Positions 10,895-23,716 are shown, numbered from the stretch's first letter. The stretch is DNA of 64,000 nt from Hesseltinella vesiculosa (GCA_002104935.1 MCGT01000021.1:372001-436000); one strand, 5' to 3'. Notes: generated by a model from the sequence alone, not told the origin. Program-made: numbers and translations.

Positions 10895-13800
10895 TTAAGT
10901 TTCCAGAGCCTCATCACCTTCCAAATGGTGAATCGTCAAGTCTTCGGCGTCTTCTTCTTCATCGCTGAGTTTGGCACCTGGCAACATAAAATAATAATAA
11001 AATTGGTGAGTAGGCACAGCACTGTCAGAATGTGATTAGGTGAAGGAGATGGACATTACCGTCGGCTTGTTTTTCTATATTGACAATGGTGGATGGGGCG
11101 CTATCCATGTAAAACACGCTGTTGCGGTTGGACCGACCTGAGCTGTCGAGCAGGGTACTATTTGTGGGGAAATGCAAACGCCCTCTAGGGATGGGGACTT
11201 GCGGTTTGATCATATTGACCATGGAGGATTTGTCGGTGGGGTCTATAACCATAGCCTTGGGTTCGTTCGAGGAAGGGTCTTGTTTGGCAGGAGATTCCGT
11301 GCGGGAGCTAGGTTGGTCATCTTCTAGCGATTCATCATCGACGCGTCTTGGTGCTGCTTCTCCCTTATTATTGGTCCAAAAGATGTAGTCGAACTCACTG
11401 AGGAACAGGTTGAAGATGGAACCTGGAATCCCCAAGGTTGGTGAAAAGACAATGCTGATATTACGAACAGGCATCAGGTTCACTTGCGAGTGTTTCACAA
11501 CCTTGATTAAATGGGCAGTCAAGACGCGTAGCAGTGTATAATTAGCAAGAGGGAGCAACGAGACCAGTCGTCCAAGTTCATTCACGCGATCTTTTCGCTC
11601 CAGTAAATCTATGGAAGGAAGGGGGGGTTAGGTGGCCCCGTCATTTTCTAACCTTGTTATTATTTTGGAGGGTTACCAATGACTTCAACAAATTCAGGGC
11701 GTAGCTCGCGCGTTAATACGCTAACAGGTAGTTCACGCAGCCACAATTTAAGTAGACCAGCAATGACATGGACATCGTATTCGGTCTTGGCCATCAGCAA
11801 ATCGACATCGCCCTCTACAATTTTTTTTTTTTAAAAAAAAAAAAAAGAGAGAGAAAGAGAGAAAATGGTCAGTGACCGGGTCAAGCAAGAGATTTCATGA
11901 AACTACCTTGATTGAATTTTTTCTTGAGTGCTTGCAAGACAGCATTACTTCCACTCAGTCGGTACAGGCCTTCTTCCAAAAATGCATTCCTGGCATCCAA
12001 ATATTCAATACATCGGTAGACGACAGCAGGTAACTCATAGCCCTCAGCTATCCGAGACACGCGCACCGCCTCTTGGAGAGGGATACCAAAGATTTGTTTG
12101 GGACTGCGATGGGAAGGCTTGTCATTAGGCTGAGCAGAGGGTCGCGTGAGGATTTGGCGGATGGATTTTGTATTGCCATGCGAAGCGTCGGTGGGTGTAG
12201 GCGAGGTTGAAGGACTGGTAATACTGCTTGGGTCGTGTTGTTGGCCGTTTTCTGGCAGGCTTGCGTTGCTACCGTTGATGGGTGGCTCGGTTGCAGACCG
12301 CTGTTGCGTGCCAAACACCTTTTTCCCCCACAGGGTCATGCGATTTTTTTTCTTTCGGTCATTTTCATCACTCCCTCGACGGCCAGGCTGGGGTCCAGGA
12401 GATTCAGGCCGCAGCATGCCGGATGTGACGGAAGGGGTGGGTGCGGGAGCTGGAGAAGACGTCGGTGTTGGGGTGGGGGTAGGTGTGGAGGTTGAAGGAG
12501 GGGGCAAGTCGTCCTTTTCCGAAAGTACCAAGGATTGTCTATCAAAATTTAATTGCAAGGCTGGCTGATACTGGGGTCGAGGGGTGACGGGCGAGTCGTT
12601 GTTGGAGATGGGAGAGGTGACACTCGGAGATTGGTCATGGTCGAGAAGAGGTGGGGACGATTGATGAGGCAGTGACTGGGCAGGCTGTTGATCAGGTAAA
12701 GGCAGCGACATGTGCTGAAGAGAATTGGTATCAATGGGATCAACCTGGGGTGGGTGATACTGATGTTGGGGTAACGAAGGCACGGAGCTCAATTTTTCCA
12801 AATTGATCTGCTGACCATTTTCTGGTTTGAGACAGCTGATGGGTGTGGCAGACACGGTACGGATGTCATCCTTGGAGAGCTTGCGCTTGTCTGAGGCAGA
12901 GGATTTCTTACGGTCTTGAGAGAAGGTGGTCTGTCGGCGGCTTGGTTCACGGGCACTATTGCTTCTGCGCAAAGCCATGCTCTTGCCATTAGGAATACTG
13001 TTGGGGGTGTTGTTGTTGTTGCTGTGAGCCGTAGGTGTGGGGCTGTTGACATTGGCGATGCCAGCGGTGCTCGCTTGGCTACCGGTGCTGGCTGTTTCCA
13101 TTTGACCGTGCAGGGTTTGCAGCAGGGCATTGATCCAAACATCGCGTTCAATGTCCGACGAAGCACAAAGAATATGTCTGACGTTGCCACCGAGGCTGTG
13201 TTTGCGGTTTTCCAAGATCAAAAAGGCATGACGATAAGCATGCTCATTATCAACGGTTCCAGCCGTTGAGGGGTTTTGGCGGCCGATCTGAGCGCCTTCT
13301 AACAAAATGGTGCCAAGCTTATGGCCGTCCTTCTAGTAACAGCATCATTGAGTCTCTATGTCTTGTTTCGGCCTCATTATTCTTACCATTTCAAAATATT
13401 CCAAACGATTTCGTTTCAACACAAAGTAGCGGGTTTTCCAGCCTCCAAAGTTCTTGCCGCGCTTGGTCAGATAACCTTCCTTTCGCTCTTGCTATTAAAA
13501 AAAAAGTGAGATTTTTTTTTGATTGCTTCTCGTTTCCTTCTATTTATCTACCTCGTAGGAGGATGGGTCCATGACATCTGTGCTCAGGAATTGACAAATA
13601 CAGCCAATATCCGCTATAGGGAGGGTAATGATATGCAGTAAATACTTTTCCAAAGCCACCTATAAAAGGGATAGCAAGGTCTTTGTTATGGAGCGCACGG
13701 ATTTTTTTTTTTTTTTTCGTTTTCTACCTTGCGTTGGTCTAGTTTATTGGGTGATCTTGTGGCAAACAACTGCTTTTCTGGTAAGCGTGTGCTTTTGTCT

Positions 13801-14868
13801 TTGGGGATCCTCCCCATTTGCGCTTTAACCTAATGGAAAAAAATCAGCCCAACTGACTGCTGTTCTCTTTTTTTTTTATCTTACCTGAAGGTCCAAATCC
13901 AAAAAGTCGGAATAGAGCTTCTCGACACGCCAAAGTTCATCATGCTGAAGGGCTGGGCCTTGTTTACCAACCGAGATGACAAAGGAGACAACATCCTTGC
14001 CTTTCACATTGGAGCGGAGCATGGAACCAATCACTTTGACAGACACGCCTTCCATGTTGTTCAATTGCTGAGTATGGTAGTTGATGGAAGCCCAGGTGGA
14101 TGTGCCAAAGGGGGTTTTGTTAGGAGGAGGGGTAGAGGTGTCCAGGGGATGAGGGTCTTGCTGGATGGGTGAGTCGACAGGGATGACGGTGGTGGGACTG
14201 AAGACCATGGACGTGTGGGTTTTTCGGTCCTGCACCTTTGCTTCGCGCTGGGTAGGCAAGGTGGATGATTTGCTAGGCATGGGTTGAGGAGGGGTCTGGT
14301 GTTGGACACGACGGGTGTCCAAGTTCCGGTCCCGTTTCAGCACGGCAGATTGGTACTGGGCAAAGAGTTTGGCGTCATTCTCAATGATCTTGGGTGACAA
14401 TGGCAGCTGCATGAGCTTGGAAGCGGATTGAGGTCCGGGCTGGGGAGAATGGGAAGCGGGCGATGGTGTTGTGGCGATACTATGTGGAGTAGCAGGCTTA
14501 GGGTGGGAGGGGTCGAGGCCAGAGGTGGTAGGAGGAAGGGGAGGTGGGATGTCGGTGGAGATGTGTAAGGGTTGCTTGGCGTGTAGGTCGACTTCGCTGG
14601 CGTTCAAGGGGCGATAAGGTGAGCGGGTAGGAAGCGTGGGATTGCTTTGGGTGGCTATAGATGCCAGGGGATGCGCTGGTGGTGAATGGTTGTCGTGAAT
14701 GTCTTGGTCGGGTAGTTGTCGTAGTTTTTCGGCTAGTTCATTGCGTTCCTTTGTTAGCTTTTGGTTGGCCATCTTTAGGTCTTGAATAGCCGTGTCACGT
14801 TGCTCAATGATCTTCCATAGCTGGTCGATATGAAGCTGTAGTTCCTCGTATGTCTTTACTTGTGCCAT
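10895..14868 (-). CDS. PX-PH-RhoGAP protein, Bem3 type
   Basis: Exon 1 runs from ATG 14868 to 13885 and the stop is TAA at 10897-10895. Domain order: an N-terminal coiled coil (about residues 1-50), a Pro/Ser-rich linker, a PX domain spanning the first intron (core around YSDFLDLDLQVKAQMGR, then RSPNKLDQRKVALEKYL), and a PH domain (KNFGGWKTRYFVLKRNRLEY, then SSDIERDVWINALLQTL). A long Ser/Pro/Thr linker with poly-Pro tracts follows, and then the RhoGAP domain (FLEEGLYRLSGS with the arginine finger, then LKLWLRELP, then NISIVFSPTLG). This order is that of yeast Bem3, a GAP for Cdc42/Rho1 that works at polarised membranes. PX and PH domains bind phosphoinositides. An intron around 11818-11846 holds a T12-A14-type tract. 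The acidic C-terminus ends LEGDEALET. Confidence 0.85.
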
Positions 14869-14931
14869 TCAACATAAAAGGACAGGAGCTGACGAGAAAG
14901 GGGTAGGAAGAAAGTAAGAAAGAAGAAAAAC

Positions 14932-14969
<38 letters not shown>

Positions 14970-16377
14970 AATTGCTCCATGTTACACTAATGGCCTTTTT
15001 TTTTTATTTTATTCCTCTCAATGATGAGAGCTTTCTTTATTGTGATATGGCCCACATTTCTCACTCAATATCGATGCTGCTCTATAATATAGCACCTTCG
15101 TCAAACCTAACCCAAAAAACATCTGCCAAAGAGAGTGCAAACAGCTGTTTCTTTGTAAATGCTTAATTTTGTGCGACCCTACATTTACGAGGACATGATT
15201 TTGTGGTACCTAGTATTGCTCTCCAATTTGGTCAAAAGAACAATGGGCCTTTTTCTTCGTTTCTAATCGCTCTGTGCCACATCATCCACTTTACTTGCAG
15301 CGTTATTTTTATGACAGTTTTTTTTTGAACATGCATGCGATCGTGCATTGCGTGTGTGTGCTCCTGATGCTTCATTTCATTATTGCAGGCTGTTCCGTGA
15401 TGACATACTGTAACTGATACTCAAGATGGCACTGTCTCGCGCTTTCCTATTTATGCTCGATCATTCTATTGGCCGTCACCGAAACCAACCAAGTGATCCA
15501 GCCAATGGCATCACATATGCAGGGAGCATGACTTGAGTTGCCACTACACCAACAATAACCACCTTGCCTCTGGCTAAGCTTTTGATTCGCCTATCTCCTT
15601 GGTATTTTTGTTGTTCATGCCTGACTATTGGCTCTTGTCCACATCATCTGCACTCTTTTCTACAATGTCCGACCATTGGCAATCAAGAAAGCCAGTAAAT
15701 GCAAAGCTGTCCGGAAGGTCTTACTTGTCATCATCATCTGACCTCCCCCAGAGCCAATTGGCGGAGATTGCATTTTGGCTGGAGGTGTCAAATGGAAGGT
15801 TATTCAAAGTTGGCTGGTCGTCCTTTGATTCTTTATTTCATCGTTCATGATCGTAGGAAGAAAGGGTAGAATGAGCCAAAGCGTTCTGATGAGAGAGAAC
15901 TTGAGTTGGTGACAAATCGCCATGTCCTGTGCTTTACCGGCTGAATAAGCTTTTCCTTAAAAGCCGCGAACATTGACTAGACATTACAGGAGCGTCACCA
16001 CTGCAAAAGGTGCTTCGATACTAGGCGCGTCCTGGCTCGCGTGCATGGCTCTTTGTTTTTTGTTAGATTTGAATCCAGCTGGGCGGCTCGCTACTTCTAA
16101 AAAAACACCTCGATTTGCTAGTATGGCATCCTGTAGAGTATGGTAATCCGGCACCAAACGTAAAGAATATCTACGAACACGGCATTTTTATCTTTATTTT
16201 TATTTTTTTGCTGATAAACTGGTAGAAAATACAAGGGGATGGGCGTCCCCACAGGTTTTTCATGCTCTTGCACAGAAAGCTTGTGAACCCATTTTTTTTC
16301 TGGGGCCGCCAATATTTTTTTTGGTGGGGTTGTCTTTCTTTTTTGTCTTTTTTTTTTTTTTTTTTTTTTTGCTCCCC
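14869..16377. other. Divergent intergenic region with 33-T homopolymer
   Basis: About 1.5 kb lies between the divergent RhoGAP and acyltransferase starts. It holds an uninterrupted run of about 33 T (14935-14967) and another T-run just before the acyltransferase ATG (about 16347-16370). Short open frames exist but none is convincing. Two promoters are expected here; no specific site was recognised. Confidence 0.5.
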
Positions 16378-18971
16378 ATGTCTTCAAGCAAAACAGAGAA
16401 GCAGTTGAAGGAGCTGATGGATGCTTATCAACAAGCCAGCCCTGACAAAGAAGATAACTACAAGGGCCATCGCAATGTCGTGTAAGTCTTTTATGGCTAT
16501 ACTACTAAAAAAATACTCAAATTTTTATCTAGCGAAAAGGAACCTCGACGTATACGTGAAGATCCTGTAGCGTTTATGCTCAATGTTGGTTTATACTATC
16601 AGGGAACAGTAAGTGCTACAGTCTCAATGGAAGGGCGCAAGTCACTCATGTTTTTATGACAGGGATGGCGCGGCTATAACGACTATGTAGGCAACAAGGT
16701 TTACTACCCAGAATTCTCTTCCAAAATGAAAGCCATGGTCCTGGGCAGCAAGCAAGGTATAGGCAATAGAATGAAAGAAAGAGCCGGCAACTTAACCGAT
16801 ATTGTTGATAGTGCAAGATGTGATTGATTTGTTGGCTGAACGACAAGCCAAACGGCTGCAAGAAGCCCAAGATGCAAAAAAAGTCAGCAAACTCTCTGAC
16901 AAGGAAAAGGGGAAGTTGCATCGTCGACAGCAACGTGCCCTGCGACGTGAATTACAAGCTGTAGCCAAGGGTATTGCTGACAAATGTGTAGCCAAGATGG
17001 ACGACATTCGATTCATCAGGTACCCTCACCACGAAAAGAAAAGAAAAAAAAAACACCAGTCTCTGACGGGCGGCAACCACTCATTTTATGGGGTAGATTC
17101 TTCGCGTTCTTAATTAACAACGTGCTGGTTCGCCTATACCATCAAGGGATCCACATCAAGGAAAGCGAATGGGTCGAAGTAAGTGACTCGGTGAAGTTCG
17201 GATCGGGGATGTCATTGGATTGCCCAATGCGTATAATGGGAATTTTTAAAGTTTGATTTTCTTGTCTAGTTGAAGCGAGTGGCTCTGATGGCTCAAGAAA
17301 AAAAACAGTCGCTGATCTTGCTCCCGTCACACAAGTCGCATATTGATTACTTGGTGGTGTCATATCTCATGTTCCGTCTTGGCTTCCAGATTCCCCATAT
17401 TGTTGCTGGTGACAATTTAGATATGCCTGTGGTTGGGACAGTCTTGAAGAATGCTGGCGCCTTTTATATCCGTCGCGAATGGGGGGACGACCTATTGTAC
17501 AAGACCATCTTGGAGGAATACACCGTCAAACTTCTCTCTGAAGGCAGTAAGTTGGACCCCAAACATGATGAAAAAAAAAAAAAAAAAACTTATTTTGACT
17601 CGTAGTGAATTTTGAGTGCTTTGTGGAAGGCACTCGGTCTCGTCTTGGCAAACTTCTCCAACCTAAACTGGGCATTGTCAAAATTATGCTAGAAGCCCTG
17701 ATCAACAATCGATTTTCGGACTGCTACATTGTGCCTATTTCCATTGGCTATGATAAGATTATTGAAACATCAACGTAAGTGCTCGATGCCTACTGCTCGT
17801 GGTGATACAACTCTTTTTATTTAGGTATGCCAACGAGCTACTGGGCAATCCCAAAGAAAAGGAAAGTTTGTGGTAGGTGTCACGCAATCTTTATTTTTTT
17901 TTTTTTTTGCATCGTCACTCACTTTAATTTATTGACAGGGGCGTCATCACAAATACCAGACTGTTGCAATTGAAATGGGGACGTGTAGATGGTAATTTTT
18001 TTTTCTTTTTTTTTTAAAAAAGGATGAATGGCTGGCTCACATGATATTTTCTTTCTTTCTTTTCTATGACAGTCCGTGTCAGTAAACCTTATTCACTCCG
18101 AGGATGGTTAGACGAACAATTGAAGGAGCGGGGGTAAGGATGAAACACGGATTTGTCTGCCTGGTACTTACTTTTTTTTTTAATAGAACGATGGACCTGA
18201 ATGATCAAACCCAAAAGGCTATCCTTCTAAAATCATTGGGTTATCGCGTCCTGTCCGACATTGTAAGTGACAACCCCCTTTCTCTTTTTGTACACAACCT
18301 CATCTCTTCGGGATAGAATAATGTATGCGTGGTCATGCCCTCGGCCTTGGTTGGCACAGTGATCCTGACATTGCGTGGTCGAGGTGTGGGACGCAGTGAA
18401 CTGATTCGACGTGTTGATTGGCTCACCCGTATCATCCGTGCAAAGGGCGGCAATGTATCCGAATTCCATGAAATGTCTACCGGCGACATTGTCGATCGCA
18501 CCATTCAAATCCACAAAGACCTCATTGGCGAACACAAGGGTAAAGACATCCTGGAGCCTACGTTTTATGGCATCAATCCCTTTGAACTGTCGTACTATCG
18601 CAACCAAGTCATTCACATGTTTGTGGAAGAAGGTAACTCGGAGAAAGATCCGAGGTAACAAAACTCACATGTTGTTGTTTTTTTAGCCATTGTCTGTGCC
18701 GCTCTCTACACTGTGGTGAAGATTGGAGGAGGAAAAGCCATGCAGCGGATGAAATACACAGACTTGCTGCAGGAAGTATCGTTCATGTCAAGCCTCTTGA
18801 AGCTGGATATGATCTACAAACCCGGCGGCGTGGAAAACAACACGAGACGAACCGTGCAATGGCTGGTGGACAATCAAGTCATTGAATTGGATAGCGATGG
18901 CTATGTGGGACTCTCGGACCATGAACGTCAATGCGGCCGCGAAAACTACGGTAAAGTGGCCCAGCACGTCC

Positions 18972-19004
<33 letters not shown>

Positions 19005-19663
19005 TGGCACGCGTTTTTTTTCAGCCAACAGTTTACCTAACGGTACGGTTGATCCGTAGATTTCCTGTGCTTTATGATCTGGCCCTATATCGAATCTTAT
19101 TGGCTTGCCTGTGTCAGTTTGTTCTCTTTGGCGCCTCCTTCTAAGAACGGCTCTCACGGACCTGTTTGGGTTGACAATAAGCTCTTTGAAGCTCGAACGC
19201 AAGCGCTCGGCAAGACACTGTATTATCAAGGTGACTTGGTAAGCATAGCCCTTACCTGTCCTATTTATAAATTTACTGACCACCGCCTAAATGTACGATC
19301 TACTAGAGCTACCTTGAAGCCGTCAACAAGGAAACCCTCAGCAATGCTTTAATTCGCTTCCAAGATCAAGGCATTATTGTCAAGCGACGACACGCCACAC
19401 CGAAGTCTTGGTCGGAAATCACTTTGCATGAAGACTATTACCCTCAACGGCAAAATGGCATGCTGGTCCCCAGTGGTCATCTCTGGGAATTGGTCGAACG
19501 GATTGGCAAATTCCGACGCGAAGGAAAGAACCGCAGAGACAATGCTACAGTCAGTACCCGTGTCTTACGTCTGGCCAATCTTCTGGGTGAAGATAACTTA
19601 CAACCCACTGCCAACCAAAAGAACCTCTCAAAAAAGCTCAATCAGGACAAGGCCAAGCTCTAA
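16378..19663 (+). CDS. Peroxisomal glycerol-3-phosphate/dihydroxyacetone-phosphate acyltransferase (PlsB/GNPAT family)
   Basis: The start is ATG 16378 (MSSSKTEKQLKEL) and the stop is TAA 19661-19663, with many small exons. The catalytic block is in the exon after 17270: LPSHKSHIDYLVVSYLMFR holds the acyltransferase H-x4-D motif, and the FVEGTRSR motif (17626-17649) binds the phosphate of the acceptor. It continues with PKLGIVKIMLEAL and VPISIGYDKI, as in the PlsB/GNPAT family rather than the small PlsC family. The enzyme acylates glycerol-3-phosphate or DHAP, the first step of glycerolipid or ether-lipid synthesis. The last three residues are AKL, a peroxisomal PTS1 signal also present at the end of animal GNPAT (family knowledge). 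This favours the DHAP-acyltransferase role. A 27-nt poly-A run sits in an intron near 18972. Confidence 0.85.
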
Positions 19664-20277
19664 TGAACCCTGCTCCGGACCTCCCCCTATTTGAGGCAAC
19701 TTTATTTTTTTATTTTTTATTTTCCATTAACTTCACGCTTGATAAATCATTTATTCCCTTTGTTTTACTAATCCTCCCTACATGGTTATCTCTCCTTGCT
19801 CTTGCATTTGGGCATGGAGGGAATGATCAACCCAAGACTGCATCCTCGCGCGAGCGATGTCCTTTTTTGTTTCTCTTTATCATTTGAAGCCTCCGCCCTG
19901 ACCTGTTGAAAGAGGATTGTATTTGTTTGTATGCAAGCCTTTATTTCTGACGGCTAGTACTCGTTGGCGAGATGATGGCCACTGTGTCACATGTCTTTCC
20001 TTTTTCTATCCTATCTGGTCTTCTGCATTACATTTCCTCTGGATGCATTCCCAGAAGGTGACAAGAGCCAAGCACCTGTTTAAATTTTTCCATGGTAGGG
20101 AGGTAAATGTAAAGTCTTTTTGTATCGTTGCTTTTTTTTTTTTGTTGTTGAACCCCTTAGATTGCGTATGTGCGTTTGTTGATGATCTCTTTATGGTGCA
20201 GCCATTTTTTTCCTGTGCTACCCGTTACTTTGGCTTATCCCCCCTTTTTTTTAGACTTTTAGCTTGTAGCAGGTGTA
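19664..20277. other. Intergenic region upstream of the transcription-factor-like gene
   Basis: About 600 bp of T-rich DNA between two tandem genes. A frame of 151 codons at 19917-20372 is rich in Phe, Cys and Leu from T-runs and looks like chance. It probably holds the acyltransferase 3' UTR and the next gene's promoter and leader. Confidence 0.45.
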
Positions 20278-20322
20278 TTGGTTTTCCGTTTATCTCTTTT
20301 TTCTTCTCTTCCATGCCAAATT

Positions 20323-22607
20323 ATGCCATACCCATCCACCAATGTCCCTTCCTGGATGCCATCGTCTGGTGACATCTTGGATTTTCTTTTATTCCAGCAT
20401 CTGCCGTCCTTTGGAGCTCAGCAGCCCGCGTCGCCTATACCAGCTACTCCGCCTGACAATACCACCATCGCTCGTTCTCCCGACTCGACGCCCGGTCGCC
20501 ACGACTTCTTCAGCCTTCAGCCTCTACCGCAATCTCCTCCAGCCAATTCCATGGCCGGACCGGGCAGCATGTTATATTACACTCCCTCCACAGACCTTGC
20601 CTTTCCTTTGCCGTCTGCCGCCTCCACCTTCTCACCCATTCCCGGAATGAAACCTATCCTCATCTCCCCTGGTGAAACCTTCAGCTACACATTCTCGTCC
20701 TATACCGATATGATCGAGAAACTGGATGTCCATTTCAGTCCTGGCTCCTCGAGACCTGCCAACGACGTAATGGATGGCCAGGTCGCTATGGAAGCTCTCG
20801 TCCGGCCATGTAAACAGCACAAGTCAAAGTTGGCTATTCTCACGACAACGGCTGGACAGCCTTGCAGAGTGGGAAAGGCAGATGTACAACAAGGCCAGTG
20901 CCCACCATGCAATGCGGCTGAATTGCCGTTGTCTTTACCAAATAAGGTTCGTGACACCATCGAAAGCTCTTACCTTCTTCAATCTTTGATGGAGCGTGCC
21001 AAGAACCATTGGTGCTGTATCGGCTTCAAAGTTGCCCCAGTCACCATCGATGCCATTCAGAACTGGAAATCAGCCCCTGTGCCGATCGTGTACTGTGTCG
21101 CCTCCATTGCCTTGGTGACTTTTTTAGACCACCAAGCCGACCCTGCCTTTGTCAAGACCGCCGCCATGGCGTTTTATCAGGAAGCCCGCCAAAAAATGGA
21201 CGATTTTTTATTTGATGAAGACGACGATGCTGGCCATCAGTACTTCACCGACGACGACGATGACACCATGACTCCTCGCAACCACATGACCATTCAATCG
21301 TATTTTTGCCTTAGCTATACCTCCAACCTACTGCGGCTCTATGACCAGCAACGAACCTGGGGAAGTCTGGCATCCATTGCCTTGCAGCTGCGCACCAAAG
21401 ACGCCATGTCTGGTTACAGCCCATTGCCAAAACCCATTCTTTTATGCTTTTTACGATGGTACTATGTCGATGCTTGGATGGCTTTGACACTGCGTCGTGA
21501 GACCCTTGTCCGTGATCACCCACCCGTAGATTTACAACTTGCATTGATCAGTGTAAGCCCAACCTAATGGCAAGGAGACGCCTCAACCCCGTTTTTTTTT
21601 TTTTTTTTTTTTTCTGTTCTCAAAATTAGGACCCCGAGCATGCCAGTTTGTATCACTTTGCTACCATGACCATGTTTATGCGTCGGTACATTCATGCAAT
21701 GCGTAACGGCCAATTGATGGATCCTAAGACACAGATGCCTACCTTTCTGTATCACCAAATCACTGAGGAATCGCAGAGGTGGTACGCCCAGCTCAATCGC
21801 AACAACTCTGGCAGAAGAGACGAGCATCTTCATATTTGCTACAATGCCATGCGTCTTGTTGTCATGTTCCAGTTCCTGCACCCGAAAAACCCACCGTTGG
21901 ACGATGGTTTGGTCAAGGACATCCTAGAAACGAATCTGGCCTTACTTGGCTCGCTCCAAGAACTGTCTTCCCTTGGCTGTGACCAAAGCACCTATCACCA
22001 CATGTTCTTTGCTATCCACAACGTCGCCTGCCGCATTTACCTGTATTACCGCCATAAGCGCCCCAGCTATCGCGATGGCTTCTCGCCCATCATGTCCAAA
22101 TGGCGCAAATTTTCCAGGGAACAGCTCCGTATCAACCTTTGCTTGTTGAAAAGCACCCAAGCTTATGCCAACGACGTGTACCAAATGCGCGACTATGCCA
22201 AGATGATCGAGGAAAAATTTGAACTCATTGACATCAAACCCCTTCCTGCCATCTTGCCCCTTGAGTTGGCCCATTCCATGGCGCAGTCCAGAATGGATGC
22301 CGACACGCCCCTGCCCTTCTCTCCTAATGATGGCATCATAAGTGACGGCGGCTCTAGTCCAGTCTCGGCTAGTTCCTGGGCTTCCAGCGTTTGCTCTTCT
22401 CCTACACCAAACTCACAACCCAGCCACTGTCCTCGAAGCTCCATAACCAAACCCGTCAAGACGCGCAAATCACCTCACGTCAAGATGAAAGAAGTCCTTG
22501 GTCTACCTGGCGTGAGTGTCTTTGAATGGAAGAACGCCCGCCGCCGATGCAAGAAAAGTACTGCAAGCCCTCCCCGTCGGCAGCCGCTTCCTAATGCACT
22601 GTTATAA
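20323..22607 (+). CDS. Fungal transcription-factor-like protein (middle homology region), no canonical zinc cluster
   Basis: Exon 1 ends at 21552 and exon 2 starts at 21630; the intron holds a long T-run and joins LALIS to DPEHASLYHF in frame. I chose ATG 20323 (MPYPSTNVPSW); an upstream in-frame ATG at 20278 would add a hydrophobic stretch made by T-runs. The product is about 735 residues. Residues 1-120 are Pro/Ser-rich. The middle part is alpha-helical and resembles the fungal-specific transcription factor domain, for example LLCFLRWYYVDAWMALTLRR. The tail is Ser-rich, then basic. A normal Zn2Cys6 cluster is missing; instead there is a loose Cys/His group (PCKQHKSK, then GQPC, then GQCPPC, about residues 165-200). 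It may be a regulator without its own DNA-binding domain or with a variant one. Assignment is tentative. Confidence 0.5.
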
Positions 22608-23182
22608 TAAAAGCGAGTTTCTTCCAGTTCAATTTTAATTTGTTTCACCCTGCCTACTCTAATGACGATGAGCAGGGCACCGAGATTTGATCACCCACCT
22701 GGTCGTGCCGTCTTGCTCCAGGTACTTCTTCGCATTAAAAAAAAAAAAAAAGCGATGAGCCAGTCAGTTATTAACGACGTCCAACAAGCGACCTGCCTAA
22801 CACAAAGGCATCCCATAGGCCTACAACACCTGTTACTGAGGAGTACGATGAGCAAGGAACTGACCACTTTCAAAAAGGCGATAGAAGGGAACGCGGAAGG
22901 AAATCGAAAGAGGCTGGATCCCCTGATTTTTTTGAAGAAGATTTGACTGTGAGCGTGAGGCTGGTGCTGCGTATTCAAAAGTTATTTCAGCAGGCATGTG
23001 CACCTACCATGTTTGACGACAAATTGGGTAGACATGTAGTAGCGTGCACTAACTGTCTACAGCGTAAATCACGCCCATTGTGGATCTCTCACCTTTGAGA
23101 TATTGTATTTCAAAGAACAACAAAAAAAAAATTGTATTTTTTTTATTTCATTGCAAATGATAGGAAAGAATCAGTGCATGAT
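22608..23182. other. Convergent intergenic region with an unassigned open tract
   Basis: About 575 bp lies between the 3' ends of the regulator and eL28. On the + strand, one frame stays open from about 22771 to the TGA near 23097-23099 with no ATG of its own. Close to its end it reads VVACTNCLQRKSR, which resembles the start of a Zn2Cys6 cluster. A branch-site-like ACTAAC followed by CTACAG lies in the same place, so this could instead be an intron end. No complete gene could be built. Confidence 0.35.
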
Positions 23183-23716
23183 TTAGGCACGGTTGGCCTT
23201 CTTTTGACGAGGAGCACGTTCCTTCTTGGGTTGTTGGGAGGAGATGATGGCGGAAGCACGGGCTTGAGCATACTAAGGACATCGAAAAAAAGTCAGTCAT
23301 GGTGATGAAGGCATTGTACGGGGTAGCTTACGGGAAGGAGGTCAGGGCGGTACTTGCTGCGAGCGACCAAGTTAGCAACGGACTTGGCGGTGTGGCGGCG
23401 AGGCTTGGTGATGACGGTGGTGTTGACCTTGGCGGGGGAAGCAGCCTTTTGGCTCTTGAGGGACACCTTGACACCACGGGTAGCATCGGCAATACCAACA
23501 GCCTATTCAAAATAATAGATAAAGTAAGAAAAAATGGACCCCTTCAGCGCATGGGAGTCATTTCAAATTTACCTTGGTGTTAGCGAGACCAGAGAACTTC
23601 TTGGAGTGGAGGTTGGTCAAGTTGGTGGGTTCGGTGGAGAACCAGGCACCGTTACGCTTAACCAAGTAAGAGTTGTTGTTTTTGATCAAGGCCCAAATCA
23701 AGTCAGAGGAGCTCAT
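23183..23716 (-). CDS. RPL28: 60S ribosomal protein eL28
   Basis: Three exons: 23716-23573, 23502-23332 and 23272-23183, giving 134 residues. The start [20 protein letters not shown] matches the N-terminus of eL28, with the typical [15 protein letters not shown], and [18 protein letters not shown] segments, and a basic tail ending KKANRA. eL28 is a structural protein of the large cytosolic subunit. It exists in animals, plants and many fungi but is absent from Saccharomyces cerevisiae (family knowledge), which fits an early-diverging fungus. Intron phases are consistent and all sites are GT-AG. Confidence 0.93.

Noticed and set aside
19917..20372. A 151-codon frame rich in Phe, Cys and Leu
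   Set aside because: Composition follows T-runs; no family pattern and no start context.
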